Shown here piece after piece: positions 27,150-37,797 of a stretch of 64,000 bases of DNA. Both the position numbers and the translations under genes were made by a program. Under the pieces are notes generated by a model. The model saw nothing but the letters and a program-made list of their open reading frames with translations. It ran no database searches and was not told where the DNA came from. The stretch comes from Mesorhizobium sp. M4B.F.Ca.ET.058.02.1.1 (GTDB taxonomy: Bacteria; Pseudomonadota; Alphaproteobacteria; Rhizobiales; Rhizobiaceae): assembly GCF_003952505.1 (NCBI RefSeq), contig NZ_CP034450.1, forward strand, positions 124,001 to 188,000. The letters run 5' to 3'. Within the stretch, counting starts at the first letter, position 1. Every line of letters begins with the position of its first letter.

Positions 27150-28247
27150 TTGAAGGCGGTCGCGCGCTGGCTGAAGGATGGCCGGCCGCAGATTTTCCGG
27201 CTGTTCGGCTATGCCGGCACCGGCAAGACGACCCTGGCGCGCTATTTCGCCGAGCATGTCGACGGCCAGGTTCAGTTCGCCGCCTTCACCGGCAAGGCGG
27301 CGCAGGTGCTGCGCTCCAAGGGCGCGGTCAATGCCCGCACCATCCATTCGCTGATCTACAGGCCGAAGGGCGAGGAATCGGTGTCGGACGAGGTGACCGG
27401 CAAGACGTCGATCTCGCCGACCTTCTCGCTCAACCGGCAAAGCCCGATCGCGCGCGCCAAGCTGGTCGTCATCGACGAGTGCTCGATGGTCGACGAGCAA
27501 CTCGGCCGCGACCTGATGAGCTTCGGCACGCCGATCCTGGTGCTCGGCGATCCGGCGCAGCTGCCGCCGATATCCGGCGGCGGCTTCTTCACAGAGCACG
27601 AACCGGACGTTCTGCTCACCGAAATCCATCGCCAGGCGCGCGACAATCCGATCATACGGCTGGCGCTCGACGTGCGCGAAGGCCGCGAATTCATGCGCGG
27701 CGACTACGGCACGGCGCAGGTCATCGGCAAGGAAGACGTCAACCAGGAACTGGTGCTGAAGGCGGACCAGGTGCTGGTCGGCACCAACCGCACGCGCAGG
27801 CGCTATAACCAGCGGCTGCGCGAGTTGAAGGGCTTCAACGCCGACTTCCCGCAGGCCGGCGACAAGCTGGTCTGCCTGCGCAACGACCCCGCCAAGGGCC
27901 TGCTCAACGGCTCGCTGTGGAAGGTGATGACCTCGTCGCGCGAGACGGTGAAGCCCGGCATCAACCTGCTGGTCTCGCCGGAAGAGGACGATCCGGACCG
28001 CGGCGTCGCCAAGATCAAGCTGCTCAAGGCGGCGTTCGAGGACCCCGACGCCGAGATCCCCTGGCAGCAGAAGAAGCGCTTCGACGATTTCGACTATGGC
28101 TATGCGCTCACCGTGCACAAGGCGCAGGGTTCGCAATGGAACGACGTCGTGCTGTTCGACGAAAGCTGGGCCTTCAAGGAAACACGCCAGCGCTGGCTCT
28201 ATACGGCGATCACGCGGGCTGCGGAGCGGCTGACCGTGGTCAGGTAA
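27150..28247 (+). CDS. RecD/UvrD-like ATP-dependent helicase
   Basis: A 365-residue superfamily I helicase or exonuclease V-like ATPase. It has Walker A FGYAGTGKTTLAR, Walker B VVIDECSMVDEQ, motif III LGDPAQLPPISGG and C-terminal UvrD motifs (DYGYALTVHKAQGSQWNDVVL, RQRWLYTAITRAAERL). The usual N-terminus appears upstream from ATG 27121 as MEFSP, but frame is lost there; adding one C to the CCCCC run at 27131-27135 gives MEFSPQQDEALKAVARW in one frame. As read, TTG 27150 is the first usable start. Whether the indel is real is unclear. Confidence 0.85.
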   Translation: MKAVARWLKDGRPQIFRLFGYAGTGKTTLARYFAEHVDGQVQFAAFTGKAAQVLRSKGAVNARTIHSLIYRPKGEESVSDEVTGKTSISPTFSLNRQSPIARAKLVVIDECSMVDEQLGRDLMSFGTPILVLGDPAQLPPISGGGFFTEHEPDVLLTEIHRQARDNPIIRLALDVREGREFMRGDYGTAQVIGKEDVNQELVLKADQVLVGTNRTRRRYNQRLRELKGFNADFPQAGDKLVCLRNDPAKGLLNGSLWKVMTSSRETVKPGINLLVSPEEDDPDRGVAKIKLLKAAFEDPDAEIPWQQKKRFDDFDYGYALTVHKAQGSQWNDVVLFDESWAFKETRQRWLYTAITRAAERLTVVR

Positions 28248-28256
28248 GGCGGCCCG

Positions 28257-28661
28257 TCAACGTCGCGCGATCGGTACGGCGCCGAGCCACTTCCAGGCGG
28301 CGGCCTCGTCCTCGGCCTTGAAATACTTGAGGTCGACGGGCAGGGGTTTTGCAAGAAGGCCGTGAAACTCGCTAGTCCAGTCCGGCTCGCCGATCGTGGC
28401 GCAGCGGCCGACATGCCGCAGCGCCAAGGTCGTGCCCTGTGTGAGCGTTTCGCCGGCGACATTGCTCCAGTCAACACCACCGAGTTCGACGAGCCGCACC
28501 AGCACGTCGATCTTCGAATAGAGTGCGCAGGCGGCCTCCAGCAGGCCGAACAGGTTTTCTGCATCGGCGCCGGCGACATCGCCGACGACGTCGATGGCGA
28601 AAAGGTCGTCGCGGTCGGTGTCGATGCGGCGTATCACCGGCACGGTTTCGAGGAAATTCAC
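28257..28661 (-). CDS. SpoIIAA/STAS-like protein
   Basis: A 134-residue protein from GTG 28661 (VNFLETVPVIRRIDTDRDDLF), matching the SpoIIAA-like (DUF3478) family, with the FKAEDEAAAWKWL segment near its C-terminus. Members resemble anti-sigma antagonist folds but have no assigned partner, and none is visible here. The frame is open up to 28730, but the upstream part is basic and unlike the family. Confidence 0.75.
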   Translation of the reverse strand: MNFLETVPVIRRIDTDRDDLFAIDVVGDVAGADAENLFGLLEAACALYSKIDVLVRLVELGGVDWSNVAGETLTQGTTLALRHVGRCATIGEPDWTSEFHGLLAKPLPVDLKYFKAEDEAAAWKWLGAVPIARR

Positions 28662-28774
28662 AGGCACCTCCTTCCGCTTGCCGCCGTCCTTCCGTCTGGA
28701 ACACCGGAACCCCCTGTCTGTTCCCACCAAAGACGGTATAGATGCGCCGCCAATGCACTCGGGGACCCGAAGCC

Positions 28775-29515
28775 ATGCCCGCCAAGCTTTCCGTCAACCT
28801 CAACGCCATCGCCATGCTGCGCAACCGCCGCGATCTGCCCTGGCCGAGCGTGATCCGGCTCGGCCGCATTGCGCTCGCCGCCGGCGCGCATGGGCTGACC
28901 GTGCATCCGCGGCCCGATGAGCGGCACACGCGGCGCGCCGATTTGCCTCAGATCAGGGCGCTGATCGACGACGAGTTCCCGAAGGCGGAATTCAACATCG
29001 AGGGCCATCCCACGGAGGAATTCCTGGCGCTTGTGGAACAGCACCAGCCCGACCAAGTGACGCTGGTGCCGGACGATCCGAGCCAGGCAACGTCGGACCA
29101 TGGCTGGAACTTCATCGCCGACGCGGCGTTCCTCACTCCGATCGTCAAGCGGTTGAAGAAAGGCGGCTTTCGCGTGTCGCTGTTTGCCGATTCGGATCCG
29201 GGCGGCGTGAATGCCGCGCGCGATACCGGCGCCGACCGTATCGAGCTCTATACGGGCCCATACGGCAGTTGCCATTCCGATTCCATCAAGGCAGCCAAGG
29301 AACTGGAAAAATTGGGAAAAACCGCGGATGCGGCATTTGCCGCGGGGCTGCAGGTCAATGCCGGGCACGATCTGACGGTCGACAATTTGCCGGCGCTGGC
29401 AAAGCGCATTCCGGCATTGGCCGAAGTGTCAATCGGTCACGGGTTGACAGCCGATGCATTGGAGTATGGCATGGCCGGCACGGTGGGACGGTTTCTCGGA
29501 GCTTGCGGTTGGTAG
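28775..29515 (+). CDS. pdxJ: Pyridoxine 5'-phosphate synthase PdxJ
   Basis: Condenses 1-deoxyxylulose 5-phosphate with 3-amino-2-oxopropyl phosphate to form pyridoxine 5'-phosphate (vitamin B6). The 246-residue TIM-barrel protein has the N-terminal [13 protein letters not shown], the catalytic [37 protein letters not shown] and the C-terminal [11 protein letters not shown] phosphate-binding loop. ATG 28775 gives the family start. Confidence 0.96.
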   Translation: MPAKLSVNLNAIAMLRNRRDLPWPSVIRLGRIALAAGAHGLTVHPRPDERHTRRADLPQIRALIDDEFPKAEFNIEGHPTEEFLALVEQHQPDQVTLVPDDPSQATSDHGWNFIADAAFLTPIVKRLKKGGFRVSLFADSDPGGVNAARDTGADRIELYTGPYGSCHSDSIKAAKELEKLGKTADAAFAAGLQVNAGHDLTVDNLPALAKRIPALAEVSIGHGLTADALEYGMAGTVGRFLGACGW

Positions 29516-29618
29516 AGAGGCAAGCCCCGCGTTGCCGGCATGGAAGCCATAACGTGACGGCACTTGATATTGCATCGCAGCAAGCGTAGAGCACCGCGCG
29601 TTTATCGGAGTGTCGTTT

Positions 29619-31538
29619 ATGGCCCTTGCCAACACTGGTAGTGAGGCAGAACCCGTCGACCAATCGAGCCATCCAGAAATCGAGCAGCACAGCACCAAGG
29701 TGTTGATGCTGGGCGCGCTCGGTGTGGTCTATGGCGATATCGGCACGAGCCCGATCTACGCGTTCCGCGAGGCGCTGGTGGCGTCGTCGGGCGGCGAGGT
29801 CGCCGAGCGCGGCGACATTCTCGGCGTGCTGTCGCTGATCATTTGGTCGCTGACCATCATCGTCACCATCAAATACATCATGTTCGTGCTGCGCGCCAAC
29901 AACCGCGGCGAGGGCGGCGTGCTGTCGCTGATGGCGCTGGCGCGCAGCAGTTTTGCCACGCGCTCGGCGATCATCCTCGCCATTGGCATCGTCGGCGCTT
30001 CGCTGTTCTTTGGCGATGCGGTCATCACGCCGGCCATCTCGGTGCTGTCCGCGGTCGAAGGCATGAATGTCGTCACGCCTGCCTTCCAGCCTTACGTGGT
30101 GCCGCTGACGCTGCTCATCCTAGCGATCCTGTTCGCGGTGCAGCGGTTCGGCACCGGCGGCGTGGCGCTGATCTTCGGCCCGATCACGGCTGTCTGGTTC
30201 CTCGCCATCGGCCTGTCAGGCCTCAACCACATCATCGACGATCCCGAAATCCTGCTGGCGGTCAGCCCGCACTACATCGTCGCCTTCCTGATCCATTCGC
30301 CGGACGTCGCCTTCGTCACCATCGGCGCCATCTTCCTCGCCGTCACCGGCGCCGAGGCGCTCTATGCCGATCTCGGCCATTTCGGCCGCAAGCCGATCGT
30401 GCTCGCCTGGCTGGCGATCGTGTTTCCCTGCCTGCTGCTCAACTACGCCGGGCAGGGCGCCTTCGTGCTGACGAAGAACGGCGTCGTCGGCCATCCGTTC
30501 TTTGAAATGAACGAGGGCTGGACGCTGATACCGATGGTGGTGCTGGCGACCGCCGCGACCGTCATCGCCAGCCAGGCGGTGATCTCCGGCGCCTTTTCGC
30601 TGACCAGGCAGGCGGTTCAGCTCAACATGCTGCCCAGGCTCGAGATCCTGCACACGTCGGAAAAGCAGTCCGGCCAGATCTACATGCCGCGCGTCAACCT
30701 GCTGCTGGCGCTGGTGGTGATGCTGCTGGTGGTCGGCTTCGGCGAATCCAGCAGGCTGGCCTCGGCCTACGGCATCTCGGTGACCGGCAATATGCTGGTG
30801 ACGACGGTATTGCTCTATGTCGTCATGTCGCGCATCTGGAAATGGCCGTCCTGGCTGGCGATCAGCCTGACGGCGCTATTCGCCTTCATCGACGTCGGTT
30901 TCTTCGCCTCCAACATCGTCAAGGTATTCGAGGGTGGCTGGGCGTCGCTGGCGGTGGCCTTCGCGATCATCATGGCCATGTGGACCTGGGTGCGGGGCAG
31001 CCGCTACCTGTTCGACAAGACCCGTCGCAACGAGATCCCACTCGATTTCCTCGCCGGCAACCTGCTGAAGAAGAAGCCGCAGCTGGTGTCGGGCACGGCC
31101 GTGTTCCTGACCAGCGATCCCTTGAGCGCGCCGACCGCGTTGATGCACAGCCTGAAACACTACAAGGTGCTGCACGAGCAGAACGTCATCCTCTCGGTGG
31201 TGACCGCGCCGCAGCCGGTGGTGCCCGACAGCGACCGCGTCAAGATGGAGACGGTCAACGAACTGTTCATGCGGGTGACGCTGAACTTCGGCTATATGGA
31301 GCAGCCCAACATCCCGCGCGCGCTGGCGATCTGCCGTAAGCAGGGCTGGAAGTTCGATATCATGACGACGTCCTTCTTCCTGTCGCGGCGTTCGCTGAAA
31401 GCCTCTCCCAATTCCGGCATGCCGCTGTGGCAGGACCGGCTGTTCATCGGCCTGGCAAGAACGGCGGCGGATGCGACAGAGTACTTCCAGATCCCAACCG
31501 GACGCGTGGTCGAGATCGGCACGCAGGTGGCGATATAG
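29619..31538 (+). CDS. kup: Low-affinity potassium transporter Kup
   Basis: A 639-residue KUP/HAK-type proton-coupled potassium uptake protein with 12 predicted membrane helices, the signature [19 protein letters not shown] near the N-terminus, and a cytoplasmic C-terminal domain of about 170 residues. GGAG precedes ATG 29619; GTG 29610 is three codons upstream. It is a single gene, closed by a terminator hairpin. Confidence 0.95.
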   Translation: MALANTGSEAEPVDQSSHPEIEQHSTKVLMLGALGVVYGDIGTSPIYAFREALVASSGGEVAERGDILGVLSLIIWSLTIIVTIKYIMFVLRANNRGEGGVLSLMALARSSFATRSAIILAIGIVGASLFFGDAVITPAISVLSAVEGMNVVTPAFQPYVVPLTLLILAILFAVQRFGTGGVALIFGPITAVWFLAIGLSGLNHIIDDPEILLAVSPHYIVAFLIHSPDVAFVTIGAIFLAVTGAEALYADLGHFGRKPIVLAWLAIVFPCLLLNYAGQGAFVLTKNGVVGHPFFEMNEGWTLIPMVVLATAATVIASQAVISGAFSLTRQAVQLNMLPRLEILHTSEKQSGQIYMPRVNLLLALVVMLLVVGFGESSRLASAYGISVTGNMLVTTVLLYVVMSRIWKWPSWLAISLTALFAFIDVGFFASNIVKVFEGGWASLAVAFAIIMAMWTWVRGSRYLFDKTRRNEIPLDFLAGNLLKKKPQLVSGTAVFLTSDPLSAPTALMHSLKHYKVLHEQNVILSVVTAPQPVVPDSDRVKMETVNELFMRVTLNFGYMEQPNIPRALAICRKQGWKFDIMTTSFFLSRRSLKASPNSGMPLWQDRLFIGLARTAADATEYFQIPTGRVVEIGTQVAI

Positions 31539-31541
31539 AGA

Positions 31542-31570
31542 AAGGCCGCGCCCGCAAGGAGCGCGGCCTT
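31542..31570. terminator. Terminator hairpin after kup
   Basis: Stem AAGGCCGCG (31542-31550) and CGCGGCCTT (31562-31570), 4 bases after the kup stop and between convergent genes. The U run is short on both strands. Confidence 0.7.
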
Positions 31571-31596
31571 CACAGTTGTGAGCGCGTGCTGCCGCC

Positions 31597-32490
31597 TCAG
31601 CCGGCGAGCGCTGCCTTGTTCGCCTCAAGGAACTGCTTCAGCGACTTCGGCTTGCGTCCCGACAGCGTCTCGATCGCGTCCGTCACCATGGAGATGCGGC
31701 CGGAGCGGGTGTTGGCGTCGAAGGAAACGATGATGCGGGCGAACTCCTCGGGAACGCCGGCTGCCTTCACGCCCTCGGTCAGGGCCTCGTCGGGCAACTG
31801 AATGACTTCCAGCGGTTTGCCGGTGACCTCGCTAACGAGGGCGGCGATCTCGGTCGTCGTATAGGCCTGCGGGCCGGTCAGCGTGTGGATCCGGCTGTCG
31901 GTCGAGCCGGAAGCGAGGCCGGCGGCAATCGCGGCGGCCATGTCGTCGCGCGCTCCATGGGCGATACGCCCTTCGCCCGCCGACGTATACCACTTGCCCG
32001 AGGCAATTGCGTGCGGCAGCGCCAGGAACAGGTTCTCTTGGTACCAGCCGTTGCGGAAGATCGTGTAGGCGATTCCACTCGCCTTGATCGCCTGTTCAGT
32101 GCCGTAATGGTCGCCGGCAAACAGCACCGGCGAACCCGGCTCCGGATTGGGCATCGAGGTGTAGAGCAGGTGGGAGACGCCGGCCGCCCGGGCGGCGGCC
32201 ACCGCGGCCTGATGCTGCTTCAGGCGCCGGTCGCTCTTGAGGTCGAGGTCGCCGGTCGAGATGATCAGCACGCGGTCGGCGCCCTTGAAAGCATGTTCCA
32301 GCGAGGCCTGGTCGTTGAAGTCGGCTGCCCTGACGGTGATGCCGAGCGCCGCGAGATCGGCGAGGCTTTCGGGATTGCGCGTGGTGGCGATGATGCGCGC
32401 CGGCGCAATCTTCTGCGCGTCGAGCAGATGGCGCAGGACGCTGCGGCCAAGCTGGCCGGAGGCGCCGGTGACGAGAAGGGTTTCGCTCAT
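31597..32490 (-). CDS. NmrA-like NAD(P)H-binding oxidoreductase
   Basis: A 297-residue atypical short-chain dehydrogenase of the NmrA/quinone-oxidoreductase QorB type, with Rossmann motif TGASGQLGRSVLRHLL and the downstream NGWYQENL. From ATG 32490 the start is normal; an open extension to 32541 is unlikely. It diverges from an HxlR regulator over a short promoter region, the layout seen for redox- or quinone-responsive HxlR pairs. The substrate is inferred only from family. Confidence 0.87.
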   Translation of the reverse strand: MSETLLVTGASGQLGRSVLRHLLDAQKIAPARIIATTRNPESLADLAALGITVRAADFNDQASLEHAFKGADRVLIISTGDLDLKSDRRLKQHQAAVAAARAAGVSHLLYTSMPNPEPGSPVLFAGDHYGTEQAIKASGIAYTIFRNGWYQENLFLALPHAIASGKWYTSAGEGRIAHGARDDMAAAIAAGLASGSTDSRIHTLTGPQAYTTTEIAALVSEVTGKPLEVIQLPDEALTEGVKAAGVPEEFARIIVSFDANTRSGRISMVTDAIETLSGRKPKSLKQFLEANKAALAG

Positions 32491-32627
32491 GGGGTGATCC
32501 TGATGTTGTGCCGAAGCGGCGAGTGCTCTTGATGGTCTCAAAAAGAGACCAGCACTAAATTAGGAATTGACCGCTCCCCGTAAAGAAGGCAGTTTTCCGG
32601 GAGGTAGGCACACGCAGGGAACCAGCG

Positions 32628-33038
32628 ATGGACGGCAAGATCGTCAATCTGAAATCGAAGATCGAGATCTACAAGGCGATGACGGACGGCGCCAATTTCG
32701 CCAATTGCCCGGTTCGCGACGTCATGCAAGGCATGAACGGCAAATGGAGCCCGTTGCTGGTAACGGCGCTTGCGGAAAAGCCTTATCGCTTCGGTGAACT
32801 GCGGCGGCTGGTTCCCGACATCTCGCAGCGCATGCTGACCCAAACCCTGCACGAACTGCAGCGCGACGGCTACGTTCATCGCGAGGTGTTCCCAACCAAG
32901 CCGCCAAGTGTCGAATACAGCCTGACCGATCTCGGGCGTTCGATGTTCGTGCCCCTGTATCAGCTCGTCCAATGGGCCGAACTCAACCATGACGCGGTGC
33001 GCGAGGCGCGTGCCGCATTCGACGCCGCGCAAGCCTAA
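32628..33038 (+). CDS. HxlR-family transcriptional regulator
   Basis: A 136-residue winged-helix regulator with NCPVRDVMQGMNGKWSPLL (the conserved Cys at about residue 26), FGELRRLVPDISQRMLTQTL recognition helix region and VEYSLTDLGRSM wing. HxlR proteins often sense electrophiles or aldehydes through the N-terminal Cys. It probably controls the divergent NmrA-like oxidoreductase gene. Confidence 0.9.
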   Translation: MDGKIVNLKSKIEIYKAMTDGANFANCPVRDVMQGMNGKWSPLLVTALAEKPYRFGELRRLVPDISQRMLTQTLHELQRDGYVHREVFPTKPPSVEYSLTDLGRSMFVPLYQLVQWAELNHDAVREARAAFDAAQA

Positions 33039-33099
33039 GGCGCGATGCGTTAGCGCGGCGGCTTGATTTGGCAATGCTGCTGTTCGGGCTGGGCGGGCA

Positions 33100-33510
33100 A
33101 TGCAAGAATCTCTCGATATCGCGATTGCCGGCGCCGGGCCGGCCGGGCCGGCCACGGCGCTCCATCTCAACCGGTCAGGACACCACGTCACCGTCTTCGA
33201 GCGGTTCGATGAACCGAAGCCGGTCGGTTCCGGGCTGATCCTGCAGCCGACCGGGCTCAGCGCGCTGGCCGAGCTTGGCTTGCTCGACGACATCCTCTCA
33301 CTGGGCAGCCGCATCGACCGACTGCACGGCGCCGACGCCGGAAGCGGCCGCACGGTGCTCGACGTCCGCTATGACGCCCAACGCGGCGGCCGCTTCGGGC
33401 TGGCGGTGCATCGTGCGGCCCTGTTCGCCGTGCTGTTCCGCGCCGCCCGGCGCGAGGCGATCGCTATCGAGACGAATGTCGAAATCGAGGCTAGGAAGCG
33501 CGGTGGCCTG
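33100..33510 (+). pseudogene. FAD-binding monooxygenase, 3' part deleted
   Basis: ATG 33100 starts a class A flavin monooxygenase (IAIAGAGPAGPATALHLNRS Rossmann motif, FERFDEPKPVGSGLILQPTG), recognisable for about 125-135 residues. The remaining roughly two thirds, including the GD motif and substrate domain, are missing. Beyond about 33490-33540 the sequence is the 3' end of the opposite GST gene and the open frame is only its shadow. The end given is approximate. The remnant should be non-functional. Confidence 0.8.
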
Positions 33511-34203
33511 ATCACCTTGCCGGATGATCTGAGACAAACGCGAAGCCTTGGCGCGCAGGAAGGCCTCGAGGCGCTGCGGATAATCCTGGTCGACCGCTTC
33601 CTTCACCGGCCGCCGATCGCTCAGCGCCTGGCGCCATTCCGCGATCATCGGCTTTCCATCGAGGATGCCGAAATCGCTGATCCGGTCGAAGACGTCGAAA
33701 TAGCGGAAGATCGGCCCGTAGACGGTGTCGACCAGTGAAAAATACGCGCCGGTGAACCAGGGCCCCGGGCTCGTGCGGTCTGCCAGTTCCGCCTCCAGCC
33801 GATCGAACATCGCCGACAGGCCGCTGGCTTCGGACCGGAACGCGGCCTCGCTGGAAGCGGAGTAGAACCGGCCGATGGCGTTCAGGATGGCTGAACCAAA
33901 CTCGATCCAGGCGCGGTGCCGGGCGCGCGTCAGCGGATCAACGGGGTGCAGCGGATTGGCTTCGGTTTCCTCGAGGTATTCGAGGATCACCGCCGATTCG
34001 AAAATCACCGTCTCCTCGCCATCGCGATCGACGCTGAGCAGCGGCACCTTGCCGAGCGGCGAGATCGCCCTGAACCAGTCCGGCTTGTTGGCGAGATCGA
34101 TCATCACGCGCTCGAATGGCACGCCCTTCTCTGTGAGTGAGATCGCCGCCCGCTGCACATAGGGGCACAAATGATGGCTGACGAGTGTGAGCTTGCCGGA
34201 CAT
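33298..34203 (-). CDS. Glutathione S-transferase family protein with aberrant C-terminus
   Basis: A thioredoxin-fold GST. Residues 1-80 form the N-terminal domain (SHHLCPYVQRAAISL, GKVPLL, ESAVILEYLEE), 90-220 the helical C-terminal domain. The GST-like part ends near SRLSQIIRQ (about 33,530); the following 75-80 residues are read from the antisense strand of the flavin monooxygenase remnant, so the native stop has been lost by deletion. As read it is 301 residues against about 225 usual. Start ATG 34203; ATG 34221 is an alternative. The Rieske gene follows upstream on the same strand with 1-2 bases between. Confidence 0.85.
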   Translation of the reverse strand: MSGKLTLVSHHLCPYVQRAAISLTEKGVPFERVMIDLANKPDWFRAISPLGKVPLLSVDRDGEETVIFESAVILEYLEETEANPLHPVDPLTRARHRAWIEFGSAILNAIGRFYSASSEAAFRSEASGLSAMFDRLEAELADRTSPGPWFTGAYFSLVDTVYGPIFRYFDVFDRISDFGILDGKPMIAEWRQALSDRRPVKEAVDQDYPQRLEAFLRAKASRLSQIIRQGDQATALPSLDFDIRLDSDRLAPGGAEQHGEQGRTMHRQPEAAAALGVIADVEHRAAASGVGAVQSVDAAAQ

Positions 34204-34204
34204 C

Positions 34205-34510
34205 TCACTCTCCCCAGACATAGTTGAGCGCGCCGTCCTCGACGCGAGTCGAGAGAAACATCAGGCGCGCGTTTTTAGGCGCCGGCCCTTCGACGCGGTC
34301 ACCGCTGGCCATATCGAAGGATGCGCCGTGCCACTGGCAGACGAGCTTGCCGTCCTTGCAGTCGAGTGGTCCGCCGAAATGCAGGCAGGCATTGGCGGCC
34401 GCGCGGACGCGGTCGCCGCTGCGCCAGACATGCACCTCGCGGCCAAAGAACGGGGCAATCAGGCTGCCCGTCTCCGGGATGTCGGCGATCTTGCAGATTT
34501 CGTGCTTCAT
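34205..34510 (-). CDS. Rieske [2Fe-2S] ferredoxin-like protein
   Basis: A 101-residue Rieske domain with both cluster motifs: CLH (ACLHFGGPL) and CQWH (LVCQWHGASFD). Single-domain proteins like this are electron carriers for oxygenases or redox subunits of nitrite reductase type. It is first in an apparent operon with the GST gene and diverges from a MarR regulator, with palindromic operators between. Confidence 0.9.
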   Translation of the reverse strand: MKHEICKIADIPETGSLIAPFFGREVHVWRSGDRVRAAANACLHFGGPLDCKDGKLVCQWHGASFDMASGDRVEGPAPKNARLMFLSTRVEDGALNYVWGE

Positions 34511-34529
34511 CGGATTTGCCTTTCATATC

Positions 34530-34590
34530 GATGCAGATGCATCTATATAGATGCAGATGCATTGATCGTCAAGCTTGATGCAATTGCATC
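34530..34590. promoter_or_regulatory. Palindromic operators between Rieske and marR genes
   Basis: Repeated GATGCA units: GATGCAGATGCATC (34530-34543), then AGATGCAGATGCAT (34549-34562), and a separate perfect palindrome GATGCAATTGCATC (34577-34590). They lie in the 98-base divergent promoter region and are the likely binding sites of the adjacent MarR protein. Confidence 0.6.
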
Positions 34591-34608
34591 TACCTTCTAT
34601 GATTTGGC

Positions 34609-35067
34609 ATGACCGAGAAAACCTCCCCTTCGCCTGCCGCCATCAAGGCCTGGGCCCGCCTGATACGCGTTTCGCGCCAGCTCGTGGAAAAGGTCGAGGA
34701 TGCGCTGAAGGAGAACGGCCTGCCGCCGCTTGCCTGGTACGACGTGCTGCACGAGCTTGCCGAAGCGGGCGAGGGCGGGCTGCGGCCGTTCCAGCTGATC
34801 GAGCGGACCTTGTTTGCGCAATACAACATCTCGCGGCTGCTGGCGCGGCTTGAGGCCGATGGCCTGGTCGAGAAGCTGCCGGTCGCGGATGACGGCCGCG
34901 GCCAGACCATCCGCACAACCGGCAGCGGGCGCGAGACGCGTCGCCGCATGTGGGCCGTCTACGGGCGGTCGATCGCCGAGTTGGTGGGCGCCAGGCTTCC
35001 GGTCGAGGACGTTGAGACACTGGCCACCCTGCTCGGCAGGTTGCGCGATCCGCCTGCCGGCGACTGA
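34609..35067 (+). CDS. MarR-family transcriptional regulator
   Basis: A 152-residue winged-helix regulator with the MarR architecture: dimerisation helices at both ends and a central HTH/wing (RTLFAQYNISRLLARLEADGLVEKLPVADDGRGQTI). It lies divergent to the Rieske-GST operon, and the region between carries strong inverted repeats, so local and autogenous repression is likely. The ligand is unknown. Confidence 0.9.
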   Translation: MTEKTSPSPAAIKAWARLIRVSRQLVEKVEDALKENGLPPLAWYDVLHELAEAGEGGLRPFQLIERTLFAQYNISRLLARLEADGLVEKLPVADDGRGQTIRTTGSGRETRRRMWAVYGRSIAELVGARLPVEDVETLATLLGRLRDPPAGD

Positions 35068-35165
35068 GCCAGCCAGACCTGGCGGTTTGCGCGCTGCATC
35101 TGGATACCAAAATGATTTTCTCCATTTTGTCCTTGCGTCGGCAGCAGGATTGCGCAATATGCCGA

Positions 35166-35180
35166 ACCGTAACGTACGGT
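35166..35180. promoter_or_regulatory. Inverted repeat, candidate TetR operator
   Basis: ACCGTA-acg-TACGGT, a perfect 6-bp inverted repeat with a 3-base spacer, 40 bases upstream of the TetR-type gene. Fits an autoregulatory operator. Confidence 0.45.
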
Positions 35181-35220
35181 ACGCAACCAGGCGTGACCTT
35201 TCATCAGGCGAGAAAGAAAC

Positions 35221-35871
35221 GTGTTGCAGGCAGGCGCCGAGATCGACAGCAGCGAGACGCTGACGGAGCGGCAGCAGGCCGTTCTCGACGCTGCCCTTCG
35301 CCTGCTCGTCGAGGAGGGCGATAGCCTGACCATGACCGCGGTGGCGCGGCGGGCAAGCTGCTCCAAGGAAACGCTCTACAAATGGTTCGGCGACCGCGAC
35401 GGGCTGTTGACGGCGACGGTGCAGTGGCAGGCCTCCAAGGTGCGCGTGGCGCCCGTCGACCGCAAGGGCCTCGATATCGCCTCGCTGACGGCGAGCCTCG
35501 AACGCTTTGCCTCGGACTGGCTCAAGGTGATTTCGAGCGACACCTCGATCGCGCTGAACCGGGTAGCCGTCGGCCATGCCGGTTCCGGCAAGGATGACCT
35601 CGGCGCCATAGTGCTGCAGAATGGACGTTTCGCGCTCGCCAGGCGCTTGAAGCCGGTGCTGGAAGCGGGACGCGAGGCCGGATTGCTGGATTTCGCGGAT
35701 GCCGAAACGGCATTCCGCACCTTTTTCGGGCTGGTCGCCCGCGATGTGCAGATGAGGCTTCTGCTCGGCGACCGGCTGGAATTGACTGAGGCGACGATCG
35801 GTGGCGATGCCGCCCGTGCGACGCAGCAGTTTCTCGCTCTCCATGGAGCAAACAACCGGCCGCTAGGCCCC

Positions 35872-35883
<12 letters not shown>
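35221..35883 (+). CDS. TetR-family transcriptional regulator
   Basis: A 220-residue regulator with an N-terminal HTH (residues 15-62; LTMTAVARRASCSKETLYKWFGDR) and a TetR_C-type ligand domain. GTG 35221 follows AGAAAG. The last few codons run into a palindromic repeat that starts at 35872, so the C-terminal LGPRAG may be encoded by inserted sequence. It precedes ilvC by 130 bases, but there is no sign that it regulates ilvC. Confidence 0.88.
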
Positions 35884-37033
<1,150 letters not shown>

Positions 37034-37088
37034 GGCGATCCACGGTCTTTGCATTGCGCGTCCTCGGGCTTCGCCCTGCGGGCGCGCG

Positions 37089-37125
37089 GTGATCGCCAAG
37101 AACAAGCTGGTCGGCAAGGCTAAAA
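37089..37125 (+). repeat. Duplicated ilvC 3' tail
   Basis: This segment repeats the last codons of ilvC (36995-37031) with a few changes: it reads VIAKNKLVGKAKT against [13 protein letters not shown] in ilvC. The 55 bases between carry a GC-rich hairpin (GCGCGTCCTCGGGC at 37056). It directly precedes structured repeat copy C. Confidence 0.8.
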
Positions 37126-37130
37126 CTAGG

Positions 37131-37270
37131 AAGCTTGCGCCAATTCTACCCTGCCGGCCATCTGCCGCGGGTTTCTGCGCTTCCGGTGCTCACGGACTTC
37201 AATGTCCGCGCCGCTCCGGTTCTCGAAACCCGCACCAGCTGACTCAGCAGGGCGAATTGTCATCAAGCTT
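37131..37270. repeat. Structured intergenic repeat, copy C
   Basis: A 140-bp inverted repeat bounded by AAGCTT at both ends (37131-37136, 37265-37270). The inner arms GCGGGTTTC (37167-37175) and GAAACCCGC (37225-37233) are perfectly complementary, and the core TGCGCTTCCGGTGCTCACGG matches copies A and B. The rest up to the PilZ gene stop (37352) has no evident gene. Confidence 0.78.
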
Positions 37271-37351
37271 CTGGTCGCGAAATACCAAGCCGGCGGAGCA
37301 ATCCGCCGACTTTTTCGTGCCAGCCCTTCGGCTAGCAGGGGACGCGGAGCT

Positions 37352-37636
37352 TCAGCCGTAGTGCCAGTGCGGCTTCGGTTCGGTGCCGGTGAACTCGACG
37401 CCGATACGGCCGTCGCGGCGCCAGCGCACCACGGCCTTGTAGCCGATGCCGTCGGTCGGCACGTAGAGCAGGAACTCGTCAGGCACCCGCGCCTCGATCG
37501 GCACTTTGAGCTCGGCGCCGCCGGCATGCATGTTGCGCAGCGTGCATTTGACCTCGGAATTGGCGATGCCGGTCAGGATCGACGCGCCTTTCAGCACGCG
37601 CTGCCGGTGCTTGTCCCTGTTTTCGTCCTCGGCCAT
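37352..37636 (-). CDS. PilZ-domain protein
   Basis: A 94-residue single PilZ domain, a probable cyclic-di-GMP receptor. The N-terminal RQRVLKGASI matches the RxxxR-type loop, and the second part CTLRNMHAGGAELKV stands where the (D/N)xSxxG motif lies; here it reads N-M-H-A-G-G, so the Ser is replaced, and binding may be weak. Its target is unknown; a GGDEF cyclase lies at 6.3 kb but is not linked. Confidence 0.83.
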   Translation of the reverse strand: MAEDENRDKHRQRVLKGASILTGIANSEVKCTLRNMHAGGAELKVPIEARVPDEFLLYVPTDGIGYKAVVRWRRDGRIGVEFTGTEPKPHWHYG

Positions 37637-37797
37637 GGCATTCCGCTTTCGGGCGATCCGCTCCGCCTATCCGATAGACCCGCCTGATGAAGAGCGCGTT
37701 AGCGCCGGTGGTGCTTGGCGCGTCTCATGGTGCCCCCGAGGCAAAAACGGCGCCGCTTGACACGGCGCCGTTTGCGCATTCCTCGATCCGTTGCTGC

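Noticed and set aside
33510..33738. C-terminal part of the flavin monooxygenase frame
   Set aside because: This stretch is the antisense of the GST coding region and has no monooxygenase motifs, so the open frame is accidental.
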